A stretch of DNA of 46,417 nucleotides, from NCBI GenBank assembly GCA_003483745.1, contig DMYD01000044.1, positions 59,948-106,364 of the forward strand, in the 5' to 3' direction. Each line of letters opens with the position of its first letter. The first letter of the stretch is position 1. The position numbers were made by a program, and so were the translations under genes. The notes under the pieces were generated by a model. The model saw only the letters and a program-made list of their open reading frames with translations. It was not told where the DNA came from and ran no database searches. Source of the DNA: Roseburia sp. Its GTDB lineage: Bacteria > Bacillota > Clostridia > Lachnospirales > Lachnospiraceae. Positions 8,049 to 15,149 of this stretch are shown one piece after another.

Positions 8049-8062
8049 ATAATATCTATAAC
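8033..8062 (+). promoter_or_regulatory. Candidate promoter of the small secreted-peptide gene
   Basis: TTGACA at 8033-8038 and TATAAC at 8057-8062, spaced 18 bases, precede the ATG at 8101 by a leader of about 30 bases. The -35 hexamer is inside the right arm of the large inverted repeat. Near-consensus boxes support the peptide gene being real rather than a chance frame. Confidence 0.45.
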
Positions 8063-8100
8063 ATAATATATTTAAAATCTCAGATATGAGGTACATACAT

Positions 8101-8274
8101 ATGAAAAAAATATTACATTCCTTTCTCTTAATATTATGTCTCTTCACAATAAATACCAATCATTCTTTTTCTTTGATTGTTAATTCCTACACGCTTATCG
8201 CTGACAAGAGCTACCCTATCATCGATACCTATAGCTTGGATTATTCTATCTTCTCCCCAAACATTGTTTCATAA
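8101..8274 (+). CDS. Small secreted peptide, candidate pheromone for the adjacent regulators
   Basis: A 57-residue peptide beginning MKKILHSFLLILCLFTI, a textbook signal peptide: two lysines, then a hydrophobic run, then polar residues around NTNHSFS. The remainder is about 33 residues ending DYSIFSPNIVS. A GAGG motif lies nine bases upstream of the chosen ATG; an in-frame ATG at 8086 would add five residues with a poorer site. The gene converges on the HTH/TPR regulator at 8241-9176 and overlaps its 3' end by 34 bases. Secreted peptides cut to short C-terminal pheromones partner RRNPP regulators such as PlcR, Rgg and NprR; that role here is inference. The alternative is a chance frame. Confidence 0.5.
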   Translation: MKKILHSFLLILCLFTINTNHSFSLIVNSYTLIADKSYPIIDTYSLDYSIFSPNIVS

Positions 8275-9176
8275 AGATCAGAAAACACCTTTTTATCTAA
8301 TTCACCACTTGCTGCGGCGCTTACAAAATATGCCTGCTTATACTTTTTACGGCAATATTCTGCCTTTTCTTCTCCCTCCATTCCACTTTCAATCATCTCA
8401 TTCATATTCCATGCCATTTCCCCTAAAACAAATGTCATTATCGGTGCATTTGCATATTTTCTCACTTTTGGCAAAATATATTCACACAATTCCATGGAAT
8501 ACCGATAGTTTCCAACTGCCCCATAATACTTTGAAAGATTTGCAGCAATACTAAGTTCTTCGATCTCCCATTCTGCCATATATCCTTCCCGCAGGCTGCG
8601 CAGCAGCATTTCACAGATTTTTATACTTTTAGGATACTCATCTATTCTGCCATATGCCACAGCCAGCCGCTTTAAAAGTGTAATCTCCTGTTCCCGGAAA
8701 GGATATATCACATCACTGTCAAGAAATTTTTTATACTGTGGTACAACTTCTTCTGCAAGCTCTTCTAATGCTTCCACAAGCTGTTTTGCTGTAATGCGCT
8801 GCATATAATAATCCAAAAAAGTACTTTCCCGGCGGATATATCTTTGTGTAGATGCGTCTTTTCCAACAAGTTTTTTCATCTGTTCCATATAAAAGTCTGC
8901 TTTTTCAAAATCATGCTTTGCCATAGCATCCTCAAAATATTCCCGCTCCTCTATCAGTTCCATATCCCTGCTGACGCACACAGCATAATTTTTTTCTGTG
9001 ATCTGATACATTTTCTCCATAAGTTGCCGATATGTATCACTTTTCACTTTATGTTTTCCGTTTTCAATTCTGGAAAGTGTTTCTACAGAACAGACACCCT
9101 CACTTAATTCTTCCTGTGTCATTTTCTTTGCAATTCTTGAAAGCCGTATCATATCACCAACATTATAATTTCCCAT
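8241..9176 (-). CDS. HTH-XRE regulator with TPR-like helical domain (RRNPP-like), second of tandem pair
   Basis: A 311-residue cytoplasmic regulator. Residues 5-65 form an XRE helix-turn-helix (IRLSRIAKKMTQEELSEGV, then CSVETLSRIENGKHKV). The rest is all helical with TPR-like pairs such as FEKADFYMEQMKKL and YPKSIKICEMLLRSL, the architecture of PlcR/Rgg-type peptide-sensing regulators. I placed the start at 9176, where AAAGAGG stands six bases upstream; the frame is open nine codons further. It begins 13 bases after the stop of the other regulator, so the two are cotranscribed. Its 3' end overlaps the convergent small peptide gene. Peptide binding is inferred from architecture and context. 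Confidence 0.8.
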   Translation of the reverse strand: MGNYNVGDMIRLSRIAKKMTQEELSEGVCSVETLSRIENGKHKVKSDTYRQLMEKMYQITEKNYAVCVSRDMELIEEREYFEDAMAKHDFEKADFYMEQMKKLVGKDASTQRYIRRESTFLDYYMQRITAKQLVEALEELAEEVVPQYKKFLDSDVIYPFREQEITLLKRLAVAYGRIDEYPKSIKICEMLLRSLREGYMAEWEIEELSIAANLSKYYGAVGNYRYSMELCEYILPKVRKYANAPIMTFVLGEMAWNMNEMIESGMEGEEKAEYCRKKYKQAYFVSAAASGELDKKVFSDLYETMFGEKIE

Positions 9177-9189
9177 ATGGCACCTCTTT

Positions 9190-10098
9190 CTACACTCTGT
9201 CACCCGTCGTTTTTATTTTTTGCACCAGTTCCACATTGTCCATGACAAGTGCCGTATAATAAGCCATCGTAAGTTCCACCTGACATTGTTTTTGATATTT
9301 CTGCTGCATGTCCTTGTTTCTCTGCATCAGCTCTTTTAACAGTCCTGCCTTCTTAAAATGCAATTCTGCCAGCCCACGCATCGTTCTGCTTTCTTTTACA
9401 AGTGTTAACGCCTGTTCAATGTATTCCAGTTCCTTTTGTGCATCTCCTTTTTCTTCCTGTATGCTGGCAAGTTCTTTCAGAATGGACATTTCAGCCTGTT
9501 CCTTGATTTTTTTCGAATCATACTTTCTTGTAAAAAGCAGCATTCTTTTCAATTCTGCCTCTTTCCATGAAATATCTTCCGAAAACTGAATCAGCCCCAA
9601 AAAAAGTTTTATCTCCATTTCACTGTATAAATCAGAAGTATTTTTCCTCTTTCCAAAAAAAGGTTTTGTCAAAAGTATCGCCTCATTTAATACAGCCTTG
9701 ATTTCTTCTTTTGATGCACCACGTTTCTGTAACAGTTCTGCCTTTCCCCAGAGATAATATTGTTCATGAATCACCTGTTTTTTTGGCATTACACTTTGAT
9801 ATTTCTGTAACAGTTTATCTGCAGCATCCATATTTCTTTCTGCTATGCTACGGTCGATCTCTTTTCGCAGCCGGAACAGATTATAATCTTCCTCATTCAA
9901 AAGCAGCTCAAATTCTAACACCTGCTTTCCAATTCTTGACAGCAATGTCCCGCTGACTAACGAGTCAACCTCACGAAATCCCTCTTCTATCCGAAACATC
10001 GTTGCAGGCGAACAGATTCCCTCACAGACCTGTGCCATGGACAATCCATACTTTTCACGATAATACGACAACACAATTCCTATCGTATTTAATTTCAT
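9190..10098 (-). CDS. HTH/TPR-type regulator (RRNPP-like), first of tandem pair
   Basis: A 302-residue protein. The N-terminus IGIVLSYYREKYGLSMAQV followed by CEGICSPATMFRIEEG is an XRE-type helix-turn-helix resembling PlcR-family heads. The remaining 230 residues are helical repeats (for example KDMQQKYQKQCQVELTMAYY near the end). GGAGGGG lies nine bases before the ATG. It differs clearly from its downstream neighbour in the DNA-recognition helix, so the two probably recognise different sites or act antagonistically. Likely controls the RiPP operon about 1.3 kb downstream, possibly in response to a peptide. A regulator of unrelated genes cannot be excluded. Confidence 0.75.
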   Translation of the reverse strand: MKLNTIGIVLSYYREKYGLSMAQVCEGICSPATMFRIEEGFREVDSLVSGTLLSRIGKQVLEFELLLNEEDYNLFRLRKEIDRSIAERNMDAADKLLQKYQSVMPKKQVIHEQYYLWGKAELLQKRGASKEEIKAVLNEAILLTKPFFGKRKNTSDLYSEMEIKLFLGLIQFSEDISWKEAELKRMLLFTRKYDSKKIKEQAEMSILKELASIQEEKGDAQKELEYIEQALTLVKESRTMRGLAELHFKKAGLLKELMQRNKDMQQKYQKQCQVELTMAYYTALVMDNVELVQKIKTTGDRV

Positions 10099-10166
10099 CT
10101 TCTGTCCCCTCCAGAACCTTTTCTGTCAAACAATAAAATGCACGCTCCACAAACATTCTATTATCA

Positions 10167-10208
10167 CGAAAAAAGCCTGTTATGTCTGACAAATCCATAA
10201 CAGGCTTT
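10167..10208 (-). terminator. Terminator downstream of yajC
   Basis: AAAGCCTGTTATG (10172-10184) pairs perfectly with CATAACAGGCTTT (10196-10208) across an 11-base loop. On the leftward strand the stem is followed by a T-run. It ends the tgt-yajC transcript and isolates it from the regulator genes. Confidence 0.8.
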
Positions 10209-10220
10209 CTGGTACCACAC

Positions 10221-10544
10221 TTATTTCTCCATTGCTTCTTCCGGTTTCTCCACTGCGGAAATCGCAGCTTTCTGCATCGGGATACGGCAGTTCTTGTTAT
10301 TACCGAATTCAACGATCACAGTATCATCTGCGATATCGATCACGGTGCCGTAAAACCCGCTTGTTGTCAGTACGGTATCACCGACTGCAAGTTCGGACAG
10401 CATTGCATTTTTCTTCTTTGCTTCTTTCTGCTGCGGACGGATCATGAAAAAATACATGAAACCAAATAAAACGACTAACCAGATAATCATACCGCCCCAG
10501 CCTGCTGCTGTGGATGCGGATGAAGTGGATGCTAAAATTGACAT
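10221..10544 (-). CDS. yajC: Preprotein translocase auxiliary subunit YajC
   Basis: A 107-residue single-pass membrane protein. The N-terminal helix MIIWLVVLFGFMYFFM ends in the YajC hallmark IRPQQKEAKK. A small beta domain follows, with the motif LAVGDTVLTTSGFYGTVIDI. YajC associates with SecDF at the Sec translocon. The gene lies 100 bases downstream of tgt on the same strand, the common tgt-yajC arrangement, and is followed by a clear terminator. The C-terminus is slightly longer than in some homologues. secD and secF are not in the window. Confidence 0.93.
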   Translation of the reverse strand: MSILASTSSASTAAGWGGMIIWLVVLFGFMYFFMIRPQQKEAKKKNAMLSELAVGDTVLTTSGFYGTVIDIADDTVIVEFGNNKNCRIPMQKAAISAVEKPEEAMEK

Positions 10545-10644
10545 CTTCTCAATTCCTCCTAATTTTAATAGACATTACAATACATAATACACAAAATAGG
10601 CTTTTTAGACAAGCACTTTGCCAAATTTTATGATTAATTTATTT

Positions 10645-11799
10645 TTAGCCATTCTGTTTTTCTTTTTCGCGGTTGATCTGTCCCATGCCGTACAGTTTTT
10701 CTTCCTTATAAGAATGAAATCTGCCCTCGTCGATGGCATCACGGATTTCTTCCATCATCGTATTGTAAAAATACAGGTTGTGAAGCACGCAGAGTCTCAT
10801 GCCAAGCATCTCTTTTGCCTTTAACAGATGCCGCACATATGCCCTGCTGTAACGGCGGCAGGTCGGACAGCCGCAGCCCTCCTCGATCGGGCGCATATCT
10901 TTTTCATATTTCTGGTTAAAAAGATTGATCTTGCCCTGATTGGTGTACACATGACCGTGACGTCCGTTTCTGGTCGGATATACACAGTCAAAGAAATCAA
11001 CTCCTCGCTCTACACCCTCTAAAATGTTGGCCGGAGTACCGACTCCCATCAGGTAAGTCGGTTTGTGAAGCGGCAGATAAGGAACCGTCTCATCTAAAAT
11101 GTGATACATCTCTTCATGCGTCTCTCCGACTGCAAGTCCACCGACCGCATAACCGTCTAAATCCAGTTCTGAAATACGTTTTGCATGATCAATACGGATA
11201 TCAGAATAAATCGCTCCCTGATTGATTCCGAACAACATCTGATGACGGTTGACTGTTCCCTCCTCGGCATTCAACTGCTGCATTTTGGTTTTGCATCGCT
11301 CTAACCATCTGGTTGTCCGCGCCACAGAAGCCTCCACATAGCTGCGGTCTGCAAGTGCCGGAGCACATTCATCAAATGCCATTGCAATTGTGGAACCAAG
11401 ATTTGACTGGATCTGCATGCTCTCTTCCGGTCCCATGAAGATTTTTGCACCGTCAATATGGGAATGGAAATAAACTCCCTCCTCTTTGATTTTGCGCAGT
11501 CCGGCAAGGGAGAACACCTGAAATCCGCCGGAATCAGTGAGGATTGGACGATTCCAGGACATAAATTTGTGGAGTCCGCCGACTTCGCGGATCAATTTAT
11601 CCCCAGTACGGACATGCAGATGATAGGTGTTTGACAGTTCTACCTGACATTTGATCTGCTCTAAGTCTTCGGTAGACACAGCGCCTTTGATGGCAGCAAC
11701 GGTGCCGACGTTCATGAATACCGGGGTCTGTATGTCACCGTGGACGGTGTGGAGGATTCCGCGTTTAGCGCGGCCTTCCTGTTTTAGTAGTTCGTACAT
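10645..11799 (-). CDS. tgt: tRNA-guanine transglycosylase (queuine/preQ1)
   Basis: A 384-residue enzyme that swaps guanine 34 for preQ1 in tRNAs of Asp, Asn, His and Tyr. The substrate-pocket segment DSGGFQVFSLAGLRKI, the nucleophile region FDCVYPTRNGRHG and the zinc ligands CGCPTC with a following histidine (VRHLL) are all visible. Start chosen at the ATG at 11799, with AAGGAG eight bases upstream. The frame is open for 49 more codons, but they translate a palindromic intergenic element and do not resemble Tgt. Followed by yajC. Confidence 0.96.
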   Translation of the reverse strand: MYELLKQEGRAKRGILHTVHGDIQTPVFMNVGTVAAIKGAVSTEDLEQIKCQVELSNTYHLHVRTGDKLIREVGGLHKFMSWNRPILTDSGGFQVFSLAGLRKIKEEGVYFHSHIDGAKIFMGPEESMQIQSNLGSTIAMAFDECAPALADRSYVEASVARTTRWLERCKTKMQQLNAEEGTVNRHQMLFGINQGAIYSDIRIDHAKRISELDLDGYAVGGLAVGETHEEMYHILDETVPYLPLHKPTYLMGVGTPANILEGVERGVDFFDCVYPTRNGRHGHVYTNQGKINLFNQKYEKDMRPIEEGCGCPTCRRYSRAYVRHLLKAKEMLGMRLCVLHNLYFYNTMMEEIRDAIDEGRFHSYKEEKLYGMGQINREKEKQNG

Positions 11800-11844
11800 T
11801 GTTTTTATCTCCTTTTTGGTTCTTTCTATAAATATAAAGCGGGG

Positions 11845-11916
11845 GCGAAACTCTGATTTAGGTTGTGAACGCAAGGAAAGCTTTCCTTGCGAATTTGCGA
11901 TTTTGGAGAGTTTCGC
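11845..11916. repeat. Nested palindromic element between aroA and tgt
   Basis: An outer inverted repeat, GCGAAACTCT (11845-11854) with AGAGTTTCGC (11907-11916), encloses an inner perfect 22-base palindrome at 11870-11891 with half-site CGCAAGGAAAG. No U-run follows, so it is a poor intrinsic terminator. The two-level symmetry resembles interspersed palindromic repeats (REP or MITE-like), but only one copy is visible here. It would be in the tgt leader or the aroA 3' end. Confidence 0.6.
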
Positions 11917-11949
11917 TTTGTCTGTTTTTACATATAGGATGATCAAATT

Positions 11950-13266
11950 TCAGGATAATTTATCCAATAAATCAAAGTAGTTCTCGAAGGTTTTACGGCA
12001 ACAGGACGGGTTATCTATAATGATGCCGTCTGTTTTTAAACCCAAGAGGGCAAACGACATGGCGACACGGTGGTCTTCATAGGTTGACACAATGCCGGGT
12101 GACGGAATACCTGGTTTTATTGTGATGGCATCCGGTTCTTCGGTACATGTGATCCCGCGTTTTGTCAATTCCTCTGCCATGGCATGAAGGCGGTCGCATT
12201 CCTGTCCCCGGATATGTCCGATGTGGGTTATATGCACATCGGAATTACAAAACGGTGCGATTGCGGCAAGTGTCAGTGCCTGGTCTGAAAAGTCGTTCAT
12301 ATCTACCGAAATTCCCTTTAACGCTCCTTCTGCCGGTCCGGCCACTTCGATTCCATCTGCTTTTTCTGTAACAGTACAGCCCATCTGTGCAAGCACATCC
12401 AAAAACTTCATATCGCCCTGGCTGTTATCTTTTTGCACATGTCCGACAAGTGCTCTACCACCTGTAATTGCAGCTGCTGCATAAAAATAACATGCTGCGG
12501 ACACATCCGGTTCAATCTGGTAATGATTTTTCTGATAGACGGCTTTCGGAGCAACCCTATAGTTTTTTCTGTCATATTTTACTTCCACACCCGCATCTGC
12601 TAACATCTTTCTTGTAATGCGGATATAGGAACCATCCGTCTTTTCACTTGTGATGTGGATGTCTAATCCCTGTTGTATCATCGGAGAGATCAGTAAAAGT
12701 GCACTTAAAAACTGGGTGCTTTTGCTGATATCCAGCGATAACTGCAGTGGCTTTCCATCTGTCTGCGTCTGATCGCTGTCTGCTTTTGGATTTCTCCTTC
12801 CACAGATCTGCACCGGCAGATGCCCTTCCATTTCCAGATAAGTAATCTTCGCACCAACTCCCGTGAGCAGTGTAAATAATTCCTGCATCGGTCTCTTTTT
12901 CATCTGCTCCGATGCCTCGATCGTATATTCCCCATCCGAAAATCCAAGCATGGCCGTCAGAAAACGGGCGGCTGTCCCGGCACTTCCGACATTGATCACT
13001 GCCTGTTTCTTTGGAATATTTCCGCCACAGCCTAAAACAGTAACCGTCTTTTCCGGCTCATTGATATCTACCGTAAATCCCAACGACACCAGGCTCTCCA
13101 AAAAATGCCTTGAATCGTCAGAAAACAGCACACCCTCTAATTTTACCTGCCCATCCGATAAAGCTGCCATCAAAAGCGCACGGTTCGTCATGCTCTTCGA
13201 CCCCGGCACCTCCACCGTCCAGTCCACCGGTTTGTCTAATCTTTTTACCTCATATTGTTCCTTCAT
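11950..13266 (-). CDS. aroA: 3-phosphoshikimate 1-carboxyvinyltransferase (EPSP synthase)
   Basis: A 438-residue two-domain shikimate-pathway enzyme joining PEP and shikimate 3-phosphate. Motifs seen are GSKSMTNRALLMAALSDG near the N-terminus, GSAGTAARFLTAML (the family's GNAGTA region) near residue 90, SSKTD-type site as TSEKTDGSYI, and NDFSDQALTLAAIAPF and YEDHRVAMSFALLG late in the chain. It is encoded opposite aroC, which starts 144 bases away. The class is not the classic enterobacterial one at the motif level; I do not infer inhibitor sensitivity. Length is normal. Confidence 0.95.
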   Translation of the reverse strand: MKEQYEVKRLDKPVDWTVEVPGSKSMTNRALLMAALSDGQVKLEGVLFSDDSRHFLESLVSLGFTVDINEPEKTVTVLGCGGNIPKKQAVINVGSAGTAARFLTAMLGFSDGEYTIEASEQMKKRPMQELFTLLTGVGAKITYLEMEGHLPVQICGRRNPKADSDQTQTDGKPLQLSLDISKSTQFLSALLLISPMIQQGLDIHITSEKTDGSYIRITRKMLADAGVEVKYDRKNYRVAPKAVYQKNHYQIEPDVSAACYFYAAAAITGGRALVGHVQKDNSQGDMKFLDVLAQMGCTVTEKADGIEVAGPAEGALKGISVDMNDFSDQALTLAAIAPFCNSDVHITHIGHIRGQECDRLHAMAEELTKRGITCTEEPDAITIKPGIPSPGIVSTYEDHRVAMSFALLGLKTDGIIIDNPSCCRKTFENYFDLLDKLS

Positions 13267-13329
13267 ATATTTTCATCCCTGCTATCTTTTCCTGTCTCTA
13301 AACGCTTTTCCCATTTTAACATATTCCTG

Positions 13330-13358
13330 TTGTCACGAAAAGAGAAATCTTTTATAAT
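13330..13358 (+). promoter_or_regulatory. Promoter of aroC
   Basis: TTGTCA (13330-13335) and a perfect TATAAT (13353-13358) are spaced by exactly 17 bases, placing transcription start near 13365, some 45 bases before the aroC ATG with its AGGAGG site. This is one of the strongest sigma-A promoters in the window. Confidence 0.75.
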
Positions 13359-13410
13359 GATTAAAGGTATAAAACAATGAAACAATACACATTTTCAGGA
13401 GGATTATTTC

Positions 13411-14514
13411 ATGGCAGGTTCATCATTCGGTACAATTTTTAAAATTACAACATGGGGCGAATCCCACGGGAAGGGACTCGGCGTTGTGGTAGATGGATGT
13501 CCTGCAGGACTGCCTCTTGATGAAAATGATATCCAGAAGTTTTTAAACCGCAGGAAACCGGGACAGTCAAAGTTTACCACCCCACGTAAAGAAGATGATG
13601 CTGTCGAGATTTTATCCGGTGTGTTCGAGGGAAAAACGACCGGTACACCGATCTCTCTTGTCGTATACAACCAGAATCAGAAATCCAAAGATTACAGCGA
13701 GATTGCTTCCTATTACCGTCCGGGACACGCAGACTATACCTTTGATCAGAAATACGGTTTCCGTGACTACCGCGGTGGCGGACGTTCCTCCGGACGTGAA
13801 ACGATTGGACGTGTGGCGGCCGGCGCGATTGCTGTCAAAATATTAAATCAGCTCGGCATCACATTTTTGACCTACACCCGTTCCATCGGACCGATCAGTA
13901 TCTCATCACAGAATTTTGACGCCGCACAGATCAATGAAAATCCGCTCTATATGCCAGATGCAGACGCTGCAGAAAATGCAGAAAACTACTTAAATGCCTG
14001 CATTGCAGAACAGAATTCCTCCGGCGGTATCGTGGAATGTATCATCAAAGGCGTTCCTGCCGGGCTTGGCGATCCGGTCTTTGAAAAGTTAAATGCAAAT
14101 CTCGCAAAAGCAGTCATGTCGATCGGTGCGGTAAAAGGATTTGAGATTGGTGACGGATTTGACGTTGCAAAGGCAACCGGAAAAAATAACAACGATGCTT
14201 TCCGCATCGGCACTGACGGCAGGCCGGTCAAAACAACCAACCATGCCGGCGGTATCTTAGGCGGAATGAGTGACGGAAGTGACATTATACTGCGCACTGC
14301 GATCAAACCTACGCCATCTATCGCTTCCACCCAGCAGACTGTCAATAAAGCCGGGGAAGAAATTGATGTGAGCATCAAAGGACGCCATGATCCGATCATC
14401 GTACCGCGCGCCGTGGTCGTTGTCGAATCCATGGCTGCCGTGACGCTTGTGGATGCCCTTTTTGCAAACATGAGCGCAAAGATGGATTCTCTTGAAATGT
14501 TTTATCAACACTAA
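13411..14514 (+). CDS. aroC: Chorismate synthase
   Basis: A 367-residue flavin-dependent enzyme converting EPSP to chorismate, the last step of the shikimate pathway. The N-terminal signature TTWGESHGKGLGVVVDGCPA, the central GYR-like region RDYRGGGRSSGRET, and the C-terminal DPIIVPRAVVVVE are diagnostic. AGGAGG precedes the ATG. It is transcribed divergently from aroA, which catalyses the preceding reaction, and ends in a strong bidirectional terminator. Confidence 0.97.
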   Translation: MAGSSFGTIFKITTWGESHGKGLGVVVDGCPAGLPLDENDIQKFLNRRKPGQSKFTTPRKEDDAVEILSGVFEGKTTGTPISLVVYNQNQKSKDYSEIASYYRPGHADYTFDQKYGFRDYRGGGRSSGRETIGRVAAGAIAVKILNQLGITFLTYTRSIGPISISSQNFDAAQINENPLYMPDADAAENAENYLNACIAEQNSSGGIVECIIKGVPAGLGDPVFEKLNANLAKAVMSIGAVKGFEIGDGFDVAKATGKNNNDAFRIGTDGRPVKTTNHAGGILGGMSDGSDIILRTAIKPTPSIASTQQTVNKAGEEIDVSIKGRHDPIIVPRAVVVVESMAAVTLVDALFANMSAKMDSLEMFYQH

Positions 14515-14544
14515 AATCCGCTTTTTGTCCCCAAAATCTTAACA

Positions 14545-14579
14545 AAAAAATGCCGACCAATTCTGGTTGGCATTTTTTT
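14545..14579. terminator. Bidirectional terminator between aroC and the ANTAR gene
   Basis: ATGCCGACCA and TGGTTGGCAT pair around a four-base loop, flanked by an A-run on the left and a T-run on the right. It serves aroC on the rightward strand and the ANTAR regulator (stop at 14581) on the leftward strand. Confidence 0.85.
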
Positions 14580-14580
14580 C

Positions 14581-15126
14581 TTATGTAAGTAAACTGAGTA
14601 TCATCTGGGCAGTCTCTGTCAGCCCCGTCCCGTTATCCATACTTCTCTTTTGCATGTAGCGATGCGCTTCCTCCTCTGTCAGGTTGTTACGTTCCATTAA
14701 AAGTGCCTTTGCTTCATTGATCAGATTCATTTCTTCTTCCGACCGTTCTTTTGGCTTTTGTTTTGCCTTTTTTCGCCTTCGCGTGATCGTGTATTCCATC
14801 ATTTCAACAGTCTGAAGCAATTCATTGACTTTCAGTGGTGTCGACAGACAGACTAAATTTTCCACATCACGTTCACCACAGTTTCCAGGTGATGCCACGA
14901 GCAGCATTTCAAACTGAGGAGGGAGATATTCATGTAATTCCGTATACATCATATCCACAAAACGATAACCGCATACCATGATCCCGCCATCTAATTCATT
15001 TGCATTCTGCAAAGCCTGGGCACCTGTCATGCAGACAGCACCCACATGATGCCCATTCTGCATCAGGATCTTTTTGATATTACGTGCAGTATCCTGTTTT
15101 GGAAATGCAACGATAATGTTTGTCAA
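14581..15126 (-). CDS. ANTAR-domain RNA-binding antiterminator with degenerate receiver
   Basis: A 181-residue protein. Residues 1-115 have a response-regulator-like fold (MTNIIVAFPKQDTARNIKKI). The segment where the phospho-accepting Asp is expected reads GGIMVCGYRF, so that Asp appears replaced and the receiver is probably not phosphorylated. A basic linker (TRRRKKAKQKPKE) leads to a C-terminal ANTAR domain, about residues 125-180, with NEAKALLMERNNLTEEEAHR and YMQKRSM. ANTAR domains bind paired-hairpin RNAs and prevent termination. Start is a TTG with AAGGGGA upstream. It follows glnA by 23 bases; such pairs are known in Clostridia, so a role in nitrogen control is likely. Confidence 0.85.
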   Translation of the reverse strand: MTNIIVAFPKQDTARNIKKILMQNGHHVGAVCMTGAQALQNANELDGGIMVCGYRFVDMMYTELHEYLPPQFEMLLVASPGNCGERDVENLVCLSTPLKVNELLQTVEMMEYTITRRRKKAKQKPKERSEEEMNLINEAKALLMERNNLTEEEAHRYMQKRSMDNGTGLTETAQMILSLLT

Positions 15127-15149
15127 ATCTTTTCCCCTTCATTCCTATA

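Noticed and set aside
11800..11946. Forty-nine-codon N-terminal extension of tgt
   Set aside because: It translates the nested palindrome; Tgt proteins start near MYELLKQ, which has an excellent ribosome site at 11799.
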